NCBI GenBank assembly: GCA_015345905.1
Contig: JADDTR010000010.1
Span: forward strand, 620,001 to 684,000
DNA length: 64,000 bases
Direction of reading: 5' to 3'
From: Aotearoamyces nothofagi
Taxonomy: Eukaryota; Ascomycota; Leotiomycetes; Leotiales; Tympanidaceae
Shown piece after piece: positions 1 through 9,436 of the stretch. How positions within the stretch are numbered: the first letter of the stretch is position 1; the number at the start of each line of letters is the position of its first letter. The position numbers were made by a program, and so were the translations under genes. The notes beneath the pieces are model-generated. The model was not told where the DNA came from, did no database searches, and saw nothing but the letters and a program-made list of their open reading frames with translations.

Positions 1-288
1 GAGGTACGGACTTTTCTCTGCTTTTGTTCCTGAGAATATTACAGGCACCGTTCCTTATATGATGAGTCATACCCAGTGCCTTGGTGTTGCTACTTGGCAA
101 ACATATCTCCATATTCGTCTGGAAGCGGTTTAGAAAGTATCAAACCGTCATTCTATCAGAATGACTCCATTGAGTGATTTCTTACATGACTTCCTACACT
201 TCTGTACCCTAAATTAGCAATATGAGATGTGAAGCCTTTTGATGACGGGCTCACTCCGCTCACCCATATAGACACCACGGACAACTTC
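1..288. other. 5' flank of the F-box gene
   Basis: No coding sequence was recognised on either strand. It precedes the first in-frame ATG of the F-box gene and presumably holds its promoter and leader. An in-frame GTG at 229 extends the open frame, but nuclear genes of this kind start at ATG. Confidence 0.5.
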
Positions 289-1694
289 ATGATGGCGGAG
301 CATAGAATCCAACACCTACCAGCAGAACTCATCGATCACATCTTTGCTTTCCTATCTCCTCCCGACCTTGATGCTATAGCCATCACTTGTCGTCGTTTAC
401 GAGATCATGCCACCAGAGACCTTGCTTGGTATCAGCATGTCCAGGATAATGTTCCCGGATGTCTGGTCAAAAGTCCATCTCCTTGTGCTACCTATCGAGA
501 TCTCTATTACGCCCACGACCCTCACTGGTTCGTGTCAAAATACAAAATCTGGTTTTGCGACTATTTTTTAACTGGCAAGATCATCATCACCAGGTACGAC
601 CCAAGACGTGGCTGCATTGAAGGATATAGGCTAGTTGCAGAACGTCGACAATCGGAGACTCAGCCTTGGCAGTTTAATAACCAAGTTGTCATTCATTCAT
701 TCGAGCCCAAGGTCCAATTACATATGGACCAGCCCGCGTTACAACTCGACGCTCTTCCTTTGGAGGGAATTAGGGGAAACCGGTCTAACATAGAAGGGCG
801 TCGCTTCAATAACGAGACGCCAATGAGGATCCATGATCGATTCCAACAAGGGATGTTTTCGAATTTCTTACTCACTCGCTCTGTGGAAGTGCGGGGAAAT
901 ATGCAACTATGGCCCCCGCCGACTATCCCAGCTAAGCATCGTGTTCGTAACGCAAGCCAAGAACACTTTGTAGGATCTGGTCACAAACCTCAGAAGCGAT
1001 CAGAAGTCAATGATCAGGCGTTTAGGATTCGAAGATGGATGAACATGGGGGCCAGCCGCCAGGCGCCTGGTGTGAACCTTGGGGACGAAGTTCATACATA
1101 TGCAACACTGGATCCTACATTATACACGCCAACTGCCGATAAGCCATTTCGTGGAATATGGGTTGGCGACTATGCAGGTCATGGATGTGAATTCTTGCTC
1201 ATGCATCAACCGGATGACCAAGAGCCTTGGGACGAGAGTCGCGTGGTGCAAAGGGAAAGCGAGACAGAGGAAGAGTTCTCAGCAAGAAAGAGCGAGGAAC
1301 GGATATATCGAGGGGGAATTAAAGCGATCAAGTTGACGGGAGATCCAAATGTTCCTAGAGGAGAGTACACCTTCATATCAGACGATATTGGAGAAGATGG
1401 GCTTGTCAGAATTTCCGAGGAGGAACCTTTTAAGGGTGCTAGAGTTGTTAAAAGCAGAGGGCATATTGCGGAGAGACTTTTCAGGCTTGGTGAGTGCATG
1501 CGGCTTCCATGGAGTTGGAAAATATACTGATGTCCCTCCAAGATAAATGGATCGAGAGCGAATTGATTATGATCTCTCCTGACAGGCTTGCTCAATATTG
1601 GATTGAGTTTGGGCACATCAGCTACTATGAGAGAGTCAGAGTTGATGATTTCTTGTCACCGTACAACAACCGACCCTTTGCAACAATTGCTTAG
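289..1694 (+). CDS. F-box domain protein
   Basis: Predicted 450-aa substrate adaptor for an SCF-type ubiquitin ligase. Exons are 289..1489 and 1543..1694. The 53-bp intron (1490..1542) starts GTGAGT, has a CTGAT-like branch site and ends CAAG. Splicing replaces a short run-on with the tail reading ...DKWIESELIM..DRLAQYWIEFGHISYYERV, which closes the protein in the way I associate with fungal proteins of this class. The F-box lies at about residues 9-48 (LPAELIDHIFAFL, then LDAIAITCRRLRD). The remaining 400 residues are a fungal-type C-terminal region without a named repeat, so the target is unknown. The start is the first in-frame ATG (289); the second ATG follows directly. The next gene is on the same strand 540 bp downstream. 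Confidence 0.85.
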
Positions 1695-2234
1695 GGCAGA
1701 GACTGTAATGAATTATAAGTATAATGAGCATTAGAAGAGCATTAGAAGAGCATTCGATCATGAGCGTAGTATATTCCACAAATTTTGTACAAGTCTCTCA
1801 TGAGCTCGATTCAAGTGGCTAATCTGTTCGTGTATTTTGCTCTCTTTAAATTCCAAAAGCATTCAATGTCCGTCTATAAAAGAAAATATAAAAGCTTTGA
1901 TCAGTTAATAGCATGCGTAGCGTCCGGGGAATGCCTCCAGTATGGCTTCACAAGCAAGTGACAATTTCACATGCCTCAGGTACTTCAGATTCGTGACGCG
2001 CGAGACAACTCCGGAACGCGAATAGCGACGTCACCGCTTTCGGCGAAAATAAATAATCACTCATGAGGGACATTGCAGGTAGCTTATCTAACGTGAACTA
2101 CGACCTCTATGACATATGTACGAGCAGATCTCTGGTTTTCCATGTCCTGAATGTTACCAACATACACGCCACAGGGTCGCATTAGCCGGTAGAAGTGTCG
2201 AGTTATATCGCCTTGTTTAAATATCTAGACTTCG
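1695..2234. other. intergenic region, F-box to DUF1769
   Basis: No gene seen. It has a short direct repeat of AGCATTAGAAG near 1727-1753 and a GACGTCAC (CRE-like) site near 2027-2034. The right end should contain the promoter of the DUF1769 gene. Confidence 0.4.
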
Positions 2235-3521
2235 ATGCTTCGACCATTGAACGACGACCAATCCTTCCCAGTCACGATAGAAAACATGGCGTATAATTAT
2301 ATCCTCCAAGTGACAGCTGGGAGTTCATATGAGACTCAGTTCGAACATGTGGTCCCAGTTAATACCAGCAACCCAATTCGCATTTCCTCTGAACACATCG
2401 ACGTTCATCTCAACGTGCGCATACAAGTACGCCTTTCTGCTATTGCATAGTACCCTCCTCCTATTGATTGTTTTATCGACCTCAGCTAATCCTTCCCCCC
2501 CATAGAACTACCGCGGCCTCCCTCACTCTTCTCCCAACACGTCGCCCTACTTCTCTCTACAGCCTCACGCAAAATCCAAAGACCAATACAGCATCTCTTT
2601 CGCTTTTACGCCTAAATCCAACATAAATGGTGATGACCTCGTATTTGGGAATGATTTTGATCATCCAATTCGTGACCGATTACCTCCGGGTTTCAACACT
2701 GCATATAGGATTGTTAAGTGGGCTATAGACCCAGGTCTCGACGGTGATCTGTTTGCAGACAAGCCGTATATGTATGGGCCCCTATTAAGCAGTATAAACA
2801 TATTGAGGGTTGGGGAGCAGGGAAACGGAGATGCACATATACATGAAAAAATGGGGGATAATGATGAGGGAATGTTGTTCGAGGAGGGTGGCGATGGAGA
2901 TGGTCTGGAATTGAGGAATGAGAAGGGTGTTCCCGAGTCTGACGCTGCTAGGAGGAAATATTTCCTGACGGAAGAAAACCGAAAGGAGTGGGAATTTGAA
3001 GCTGGAAGAGAGCATTTAGGAGACTTCTTCAACCCATACCTCGACTTCAATGGTTAGTCTTCTCACTATTCTAATGCTCATTGATCCTAACCAGTACCAA
3101 GACTTCGCAATTCGCCTTCCAGGATTCACTCTCCCAGTAATGAGATACTGGGATGGTCAAAGCCTTCGGTAAGATCCCCTATGCGTATCTACTCAACTTC
3201 TTCTTCGGCAGCCAACCGATAGACAGGGAAGAGCAAAAACGCTCACACACACTCAGATATGTGCTTAAGAACCGCAAGACCGGTACCGTATATCTAGTCG
3301 TTCTATTTACGCTGTATCTGAAAGAGGATGTGAACGAAGATGGCACGATTAAAGAGGGTGTTGAAGGCGGAAAACTGCATGCGGATGGTATCGTTGAGAG
3401 TGGTAAGTCGGAGGAGGAGGAGGAGGAGGAGGATGAGGAGGATGAGGAGGATGAGGAGGATGAGGAGGATGAGGAGGTTCCGCAGAGGCAATATGACACG
3501 AATGCGGATGATGTGGATTAG
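2235..3521 (+). CDS. DUF1769-family protein with acidic repeat tail
   Basis: 356-aa protein of the fungal DUF1769 family (UPF0590-like; I believe later called Duc1, after a cortical phosphoinositide-binding protein of fission yeast). Exons: 2235..2426, 2506..3052, 3102..3168, 3257..3521; introns of 79, 49 and 88 bp, all GT-AG. Family landmarks across the junctions: MLRPLNDDQSFPVTIENMAY at the start, then NYRGLP..SPNTSPYF, NGDDLVFGNDFDHPIRDRLP, KPYMYGPLLSSIN, LGDFFNPYLDFNDFAIRLPG, and finally RYVLKNRKTGTVYLVV. The joins are supported by recovery of these motifs: skipping intron 3 would add about 29 unrelated residues before RYVLKNR. The last 45 residues are an insert of Glu/Asp encoded by GAG/GAT repeats. 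Molecular function is not established from sequence; a cortical or membrane-linked role would be inference from the family. Confidence 0.85.
3408..3476. repeat. GAGGAT trinucleotide/hexanucleotide repeat inside the CDS
   Basis: Runs of GAG followed by about six GATGAGGAG units encode an E/D-only tract in the DUF1769 protein. The unit is a multiple of three, so copy-number change keeps frame. The opposite strand reads as a long Ser/Leu/Pro tract in each frame, which is a shadow and not a gene. Confidence 0.9.
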
Positions 3522-3662
3522 CAGGAAAAATATGTAGATTTGGACATGAGCATAGCATTATACATTATGCAGCATAGAGACTTCAGGTAAACCGGACCTG
3601 TTCATAGTAGTACATGTACATAAAATCGACAAAAGAGTCACCTCTCTTCAATCCCTTTCCTG

Positions 3663-4041
3663 TCATTGCTCCCAGTATTTCCCGATCATAGCATCTCCTA
3701 TATCTGTATCCTGCCCTTCGCTTTCCAGAAATATCAATTTCTCTCTCTCGCCATCTTGGTCTCCTTCAATGCATTCCTCGATAACGGCAGCCATCCCTTC
3801 ACAACGACATCTCGGCCGACGCAATCTAACCATCACAGCACAGATACCACATAGGAACAATGCGGCGATGCCAAGGACGATGACGACGAAGAACAGTACA
3901 GCAGGGTCTGGTGGCTATAGACGGTTCTTGTTAATGACGACTCACTTCCAAGGAGAAAGAGGGATGGAAACGCACGAGAGTATTGCGCTGGACCCATTCA
4001 TCGAGGCTTGGACGGTTTAGGTTCGTTTGGAGTCCGTCCAT
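3663..4041 (-). CDS. possible small single-pass membrane protein
   Basis: Model of 105 aa: exon 1 at 4041..3976, intron 3975..3915 (61 bp, donor GTGCGT, TTAAC-like branch, acceptor TATAG), exon 2 at 3914..3663. A hydrophobic segment (PAVLFFVVIVLGIAALFLCG and onward) is followed by a basic stop-transfer run (RLRRPRCRC) and an acidic tail, so one membrane helix with the C terminus in the cytosol is expected. A GTGAGT donor closer to the acceptor would give an intron of only 31 bp, which is too short for these fungi. The gene may be longer: coding-like sequence on the same strand at 4.1-4.7 kb could be upstream exons. No family recognised. Confidence 0.35.
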
Positions 4042-4125
4042 CGTGTCTGCTTCTGATCCTTCTCTGCTTTCTCACAGCCGTCCAACGACGCTTCTTAAGT
4101 ATCTCCTCTCATCTCCCCAGCCAGA

Positions 4126-4700
4126 TTAACCGGCCCTCCCGAACCCCCCAAGCCAAGACAAGCTTTCACGGCGCTCTTCAGCAATGTGGGAGAAGTCGCG
4201 TCGCGGGCCAGCGCGCGCAGGACCCAAGGCTGCCATGTACTGCATCGCGACCGTGCGGGTGGGGAGCACGGGGCGGAGGCTGAAATGCTTATCTCGACGC
4301 AAGGGACGCGGGCGCCGCTGGAATGCCGCGAGCTCTCTGTACATGGCATCCTCTGCGGTCCTGCTGCGAGGGAGGGCCTCGGGGAATGGAGCAGATGGAT
4401 ACTGCGGGAGTAGGGAGTGGTGCGGCGGAGGTCTCCTTTGGCTTTCAAGGGCGCGTGGAGGGGGATTGGGTTCGGAGCGGCATTCGAGGCGAGGACGGTA
4501 CCCTCGACTGTGTGGAGCGGCGCACCACGGTCAATCTCCAGAGATCCATTCTAGGAGAAACCCAAAAACACTCGAGAGGGATTCGTCGCGGTCGACTCCT
4601 CCGCCCAGCCTTCAAAGCTGGCATCGAGCTCGTCCGTGAGTAGGTCTGCAGTCCACTGCCAGCCGGCATTCCCGTGCTCCAGGACCAGTGCTGGATGTAC
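4126..4700 (-). pseudogene. coding-like stretch with an internal in-frame stop, family unknown
   Basis: The minus strand reads as protein-like sequence from 4700 (VHPALVLEHGNAGWQWTADL...), is interrupted by one TAG at 4553..4551, continues in the same frame (NGSLEIDRGAPLHTVEG...), and can be joined by a plausible 50-bp intron (4402..4353, GTATCC to CGCAG) to a last exon ending at 4126 (...DAMYRELAAFQ...). The segment is GC-rich compared with its flanks. No start codon was found in frame. It could be a decayed gene, the extracellular part of the membrane protein just downstream, or a gene whose TAG is bypassed. I do not recognise a domain. Confidence 0.25.
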
Positions 4701-5213
4701 AGAGACGCATATTTAGACGTGCTCGCACTACTAACTGCCGGTAGTCTGTGTCTGTAGTATGTGTGCTCTTTGGGCTCGGGCCGCGTCCAAGACTGCTTGT
4801 TGCTCCCGCGCGTGAAGTCTATATCTGGGGCTGTAACTATATTGCAGAAAGTGCTCCTTCCGAACTGCACTCGGGGCTTCCATCAGCTCTTGCGTCGCAA
4901 GGAACTGTACAGCTATAGTTGAATTGTAATAGATAGATCTAATTTGTAGCTTAAATAATGATATTCTTTTCTTGTTAGTCACGTGGCTGGTCACGTGGTT
5001 TGCATTGTAACGGAATATACAAAAGTTATTGGACACTCCGACAAATAGCATTCCATATATGTAAATGTTTTTAATTGTTGGAACGAGAAGTTGTTCAAGA
5101 CATTAGTTTGTATATTTAACTATCTAATGCCTTGGTTTTGCACAGTGTGCCTTTTTTTTCAATCAATCATATGCCTCTTTTCCAATTACGCTCCGCCTTG
5201 CAAACGCCTGCAG
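4701..5213. other. intergenic region 3' of the NCS1 permease
   Basis: AT-rich sequence with no supported gene. It contains a pair of CACGTG sites at about 4980 and 4992 and, near 5050-5180, T-rich sequence that suits the 3' end of the minus-strand permease transcript. Confidence 0.4.
4978..4999. promoter_or_regulatory. two tandem CACGTG (E-box) sites
   Basis: GTCACGTGG occurs twice, 12 bp apart (cores at 4980..4985 and 4992..4997). CACGTG is the binding core of fungal bHLH factors such as Cbf1 and Pho4. No promoter is known here: the nearest start would belong to the doubtful minus-strand gene at 4.1-4.7 kb. Confidence 0.3.
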
Positions 5214-7054
5214 TTACTTTTGTACATCGTAAACAGCCTTTCCTTCTTCAGCAATAATAACGCCATCTTCAGCAACAGTAACATCATCACTAGCCTCTTC
5301 CCATCGAAGACCCATCTCCTTAATCAGTCTCTGGTTCTCTGTCGGCCAGACCAAGCAGATTAAATAATAGAGGATAAAGGTCGTTGAAAAACTCAGTATC
5401 CATCCGAGATGACCGAGATCCGTTGCTGCTGTCGAAACATCTGCACCCAAGGTGCCGATAAAGCCAGCAAATGGGAGGGCAATTCCCGCGAGGTAAGGGA
5501 GTATTGCTTGAAGATTCCATCCCTTCTGGTAGTAGTAATGCTTGTTAGCACTCGTGCCGTCATACAGATGGCCGATGAACACATTGCCTTTGGTAAGGAG
5601 GTAGTCTAGACAGCATGTTAACTTTTGCTTTCAGATATTGATTAATGCACTCACAATCGCAAATCATGATAGCCACTACACTCGCCATGAAAAGGCCGTA
5701 GCCGGAGAGAAAGGTTGTGAAAACGGAAGCAGACGCCATGATCTTCCAGGGACAGATTGCAAAGGCAAGGAACTCGACGAGCATCTGTCCGCGAGGGATG
5801 TTGATGTAGCGAGGAAGTAGCATGGAGCTGTCTGCTCCGAAAGGAATCATATTTGCAGCAATGTTTGTTCCCAGGATCGAAATCATCCAGGTAAGGGCAG
5901 ATAGGAAAACCGCAAATCTTGCAGATCCAGTCCAATACCTATCAAGAATAGCACTGAGCATATCCCATTGGTTCCACAGGCTCAAACCCCAGGTATTGTT
6001 GAGGGCTGCAGTAGATAGTATACCCAGAGTGGCAGAAAGGGTAACGGCAATTGGCTGAGTCATAACCTGGGACCATTGGGCTCCTGTTTTGGTCTTACTC
6101 CAACGTGCTACGTCGGGTTGGTTAGTTATCAACGTGGCGGTGTTGCCCATGCCACTGTTGATACCATACATAATCATCCAACCTTTACCACCAGAGACGG
6201 AGGCTGTGTAGACACTGCCGATGTTGCCTTTAGTATTGACCATGCAGAAGATGAAAAGGCCCCAGACAGCAGGGAGGATGACGATGGTCTTAAACCAGAA
6301 GAAGCCGCGCAGCTGATAGGGCCGGAGGAAGGTGAAAGGGAAGCTAGAATAGTATTAGTATACGACCAAATACGTGGATAACGTATGGCATACTGAACAA
6401 GCCAGAACAGAAAGAAGGATAGCATCCCAGCGGTGGTAATCCCAACCGAATCTGGAAGATGGTTTGGTATGTTTGTATAGCTGTCACCAAATATGCACCG
6501 GAGGATATTCGCCATGAGACTGGAGCCGGAGTATACTAGAGTACAGCATTAGCAACGAAAGCTTTTGTGACAAGGCTTTGCTTACGTTGAACGCCATACC
6601 AAACAATGGCCAAGGCTGCTCTCGCTCCGACAAAGTAATAGCTTCCCCACATTCCAAAAACGCTTCTGGCAACGACAGGGTACCCAATGTGGTAGACACT
6701 GGCGCACCTGGAGTTGAAGAACATGGCAATGGAGCTAATGACCTGGCTTACGAATATGACAAGAATAGACTGCCACCAGTTGAGCCCGATGCCAATCATG
6801 GTGCTACCAAGTGTCCAGTTGCCAAAGGACAGGCCAAAGTAGAACGTAACGTAATTCCACCACCTCCACGTCCGTTTCTCGGGCGGCGTGGGATCGAGAT
6901 CTTCATTTGACCATGTTGTCGATGAGCCTGGATGGCCATGCTCGTCGAGATCCGTATCGTGTGTCTGGATAGCACGCACGAAGGCCTGCCGACTGGTGAA
7001 GGCCTGCTTGAAAGCGGCTGCTTTGGAGCAGGCCAGCTCTTTAAAGTCCAGCAT
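5214..7054 (-). CDS. NCS1 family permease, Fur type
   Basis: 563-aa plasma-membrane permease of the nucleobase-cation-symport-1 family, in the Fur/Dal4/Thi7 branch (uracil, uridine, allantoin or thiamine; substrate not decidable here). Exons in transcript order: 7054..6586, 6535..6394, 6343..5655, 5605..5214; introns of 50, 50 and 49 bp. The total of 1692 nt keeps frame throughout. Landmarks: N-terminal NEDLDPTPPEKRTWRWWNYV, helix 1 around FGLSFGNWTLGSTMIGIGLNWWQ, then HIGYPVVARSVFGMWGSY, the GGKGWMIMYGINSGMG loop, and ITNQPDVARWSK. About 12 membrane segments and a cytosolic tail (WPTENQRLIKEMGLRWEE). The start is the ATG at 7054; the longer open frame to 7144 would need a TTG start. Confidence 0.9.
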
Positions 7055-7526
7055 CGCGGGGTAGGGCAAAAATGTCTTATATCTGAGCTCTGAGCTGTCC
7101 AGCGAGAGTGTCGAGAGGCAGGTCAAAAAGACAGAGAACAACAAAGCTGAAGATGCTGGATATTAAAGGAATTACACACACACGAAGTAAAAGAAAAAAG
7201 GTAGCACGCAAAATATACATACATTTTTCAAGACTATGCTATCACGTTTATAGCTCAACTACGAGTAATCAATTCACGCAATTCTACAGATATATCAAGT
7301 TGCTTCTGCTATCTGTAACGTCCCAGTTTACTGGACGTGAGACCTCCATTGTGGTGCTGACACAGGGCTGGGAACTGTGAGTTTTTGATATTCCTATTCT
7401 TTCGTGGAAAAAGTATGTTCAGATTTTTCTCAGCCCGCGTATGCACGGCAGTTTTCGGCGGGACTGAGAACCGCGCGGCCCGGATAAACCATGTTCCTGC
7501 GGCTAGTGGCCGCCATCCTGGGCACG

Positions 7527-8267
7527 CTAGGGCCCATACATAACGACCATAAATACCGCAAGTCCATGAGCTCCTTGGATTTTCGGATTACCGCTGCATT
7601 CTACATGAATCAGGAACTCTACATTTTTCCAGGCCCCATCCTGCTGGGCAACGCAAGGCAAGAAGCGCCCTGAATATAATGCATTGGTCTGGACGAGAGA
7701 CAAGCCATCTGCCGCAACGGGCTTTGAAGGGCCGAGCGTATCGCTAGGCTGTGGGCTAGATAGGGAGACATATCCCATCGCTCGTGCCTCAGAGATACGC
7801 ATCCAGGAAGGGGTAACATCGTCGTCCACCGTTATCTGCACCGACTCGTCTTGGTGAGGGGAGAGATAACGATGAGGTGGAATGAGGCCGTAAGCATGAC
7901 TTCGGCATGTATCGTGCGTATGCGCGCACAATGCGTGCCATAGTCGCCAAGAATGAAGCCTGATGCCGCGCCCATCCCAGTAAAAGCGGCCATGGTTGAT
8001 GCAAAGCCGGTGGCGACCTTCCTTTCCTGGAGAACGGACTCGGCCGCTGCATATGGGTTGTGGATCTCCCCTTGGCGACGGCGCCCGACATGTGAAGTTG
8101 GTATTGTGTAAAGTTCATATTCCGGTTTATCTTAGAGAGAGAGGGAGAGAGTGGGCTATGCAATCCACATCCGGCAAGCAGGCCAAGCAACCTTTCAACA
8201 GATCACGGTGTTGCACTGTTGCGCTGTTGCGATGTTGCAACACCTTTATCGCGGCGTCAGCCATAGT
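7527..8267 (-). pseudogene. coding-like minus-strand segment, possibly a decayed gene
   Basis: A possible first exon starts at an ATG near 8263 (MADAAIKVLQHRNS...). A GTTGCT donor and a polypyrimidine-CTAAG acceptor then join it to a frame reading KPEYELYTIPTSHVG, then NPYAAAESVLQERKVATGFA and a hydrophobic stretch ending ILGDYG. That frame closes at 7832. A different frame on the same strand (7931..7527) reads ...VEFLIHVECSGNPKIQGAHG and ends at 7527. I could not connect the two by a clean intron. The second piece faintly recalls an L-type lectin core, but this is not enough for a call. Either a degraded gene or chance open frames in GC-rich DNA. Confidence 0.2.
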
Positions 8268-8395
8268 TAGATTCCTACAGTGGGCTCAGAGATAGGACTA
8301 CTTCCTCTGGGTCTCATATAGGAGTAAAGTTCCAGAAACTGTACCGTCGTATCGCAGTGCTATATTGCTATCCAAAATGCATACCTAAAGAAAGA

Positions 8396-8603
8396 GTGTG
8401 AATGCGTGGTCCGTGCACGCAGGATATCTTTACACCAGCGGCAAGATCATAGGGACGTATAGTTATCTACTCGATTAGGGATTCGAATTCAGGCCCTCCA
8501 CGAACATGATGTAGAGAGGGTAGACAGAGGCCGTCGTTGATGCCGGTGGGTGGTATTCAAAATATCAAATCTTTACATTCGTGCACGGACCATGTATTCA
8601 CAC
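8396..8603. mobile_element. MITE-like inverted repeat (non-autonomous DNA element candidate)
   Basis: The 24-nt left arm (8396..8419) and right arm (8580..8603) are reverse complements at 22 of 24 positions; both arms contain TGGTCCGTGCACG. The two mismatches are both G/A. The element would be about 210 bp with no open reading frame, which fits a miniature inverted-repeat element. I could not define a clear target-site duplication outside the arms, so the exact ends and superfamily are unknown. Only one copy is in this window. Confidence 0.45.
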
Positions 8604-9436
8604 TTTGTCACCCTAGGATCCTGTACCCAGCCACGTGCCAGCCAAAAGCCCACGCGATCTCCCGAAACCTCATCTAAAATACCTCACCTCAGATCTAAAC
8701 TTAATCGTCATTTTAGCTATACAGTATATTAAACCTTTCAAATAATAGCCTTGATCTTCTGATATCTCACAGTGTATTAAAGTTAAGGATTGAAAGAAAG
8801 AAAGAAAAAATTCGTAATATATCTTGACCAGAATATTTATAGTTTTGCACAAGTATTAAATCACCAGAAGTCATTCATTATAATGTTGACAAAACTAATT
8901 CCTCAAACATCGAGTCTAGTATAAAAATTCTAAAGAGGCAGGAGCCTTCAGATTGTTCTAAATAATCATATTCTAGAGACTTGACGAGTTTAATTGCTTT
9001 TTAGAGTTGAACAGCCATGAATTTCTGTAAAGCTTTGGTGGGTAATCGAAAATCGCGTAGACTTCTGGCCGGCTTGGCGCTCTATTGATCCGTGACATCA
9101 TTATAAGCCTCAGATCTCGCGACATCTGTGCGAAACTGCTCGATTAATGGCTAGACCGAAGCCGAGACTAGCTTACTACAGTACAGTACATGTAAGGATT
9201 GGGGTAGTTACAGTGTCTTTAGTCTGCGAAAAGATAATCGAAAGGGCTAGGCTATCCGGAGATCAGGAGTCTATAATCTGACATGATATCCTCCTAGTAG
9301 TATTAATGACATAAACCATAAATATCGTGACATGACATGCTATCATATAATCCGCATCCGACGAGTCCAGACTCTACATGCCATATGCAATATAATAGAT
9401 ACTACCAATTACCACGTAACATATCCTTCAGTAGAT

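Larger units (their letters stand above)
7055..9436. other. long intergenic interval with relics
   Basis: Between the NCS1 permease start and the Ral2-like gene end. It holds the weak minus-strand coding relic at 7.5-8.3 kb and an inverted repeat at 8396-8603 (see separate entries). The rest, especially 8.6-9.43 kb, is AT-rich and without coding signal on either strand. Confidence 0.5.

Noticed and set aside
229-288. Longer N terminus of the F-box protein from GTG at 229
   Set aside because: Needs a non-ATG start. The ATG at 289 directly precedes the F-box.
3179-3499. Long minus-strand frames rich in Ser, Leu or Pro
   Set aside because: They are antisense translations of the GAG/GAT repeat in the DUF1769 gene.
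3915-3945. 31-bp intron (GTGAGT..TATAG) in the small membrane-protein model
   Set aside because: Too short for fungal splicing; a 61-bp alternative in frame has a better size and a TTAAC branch site.
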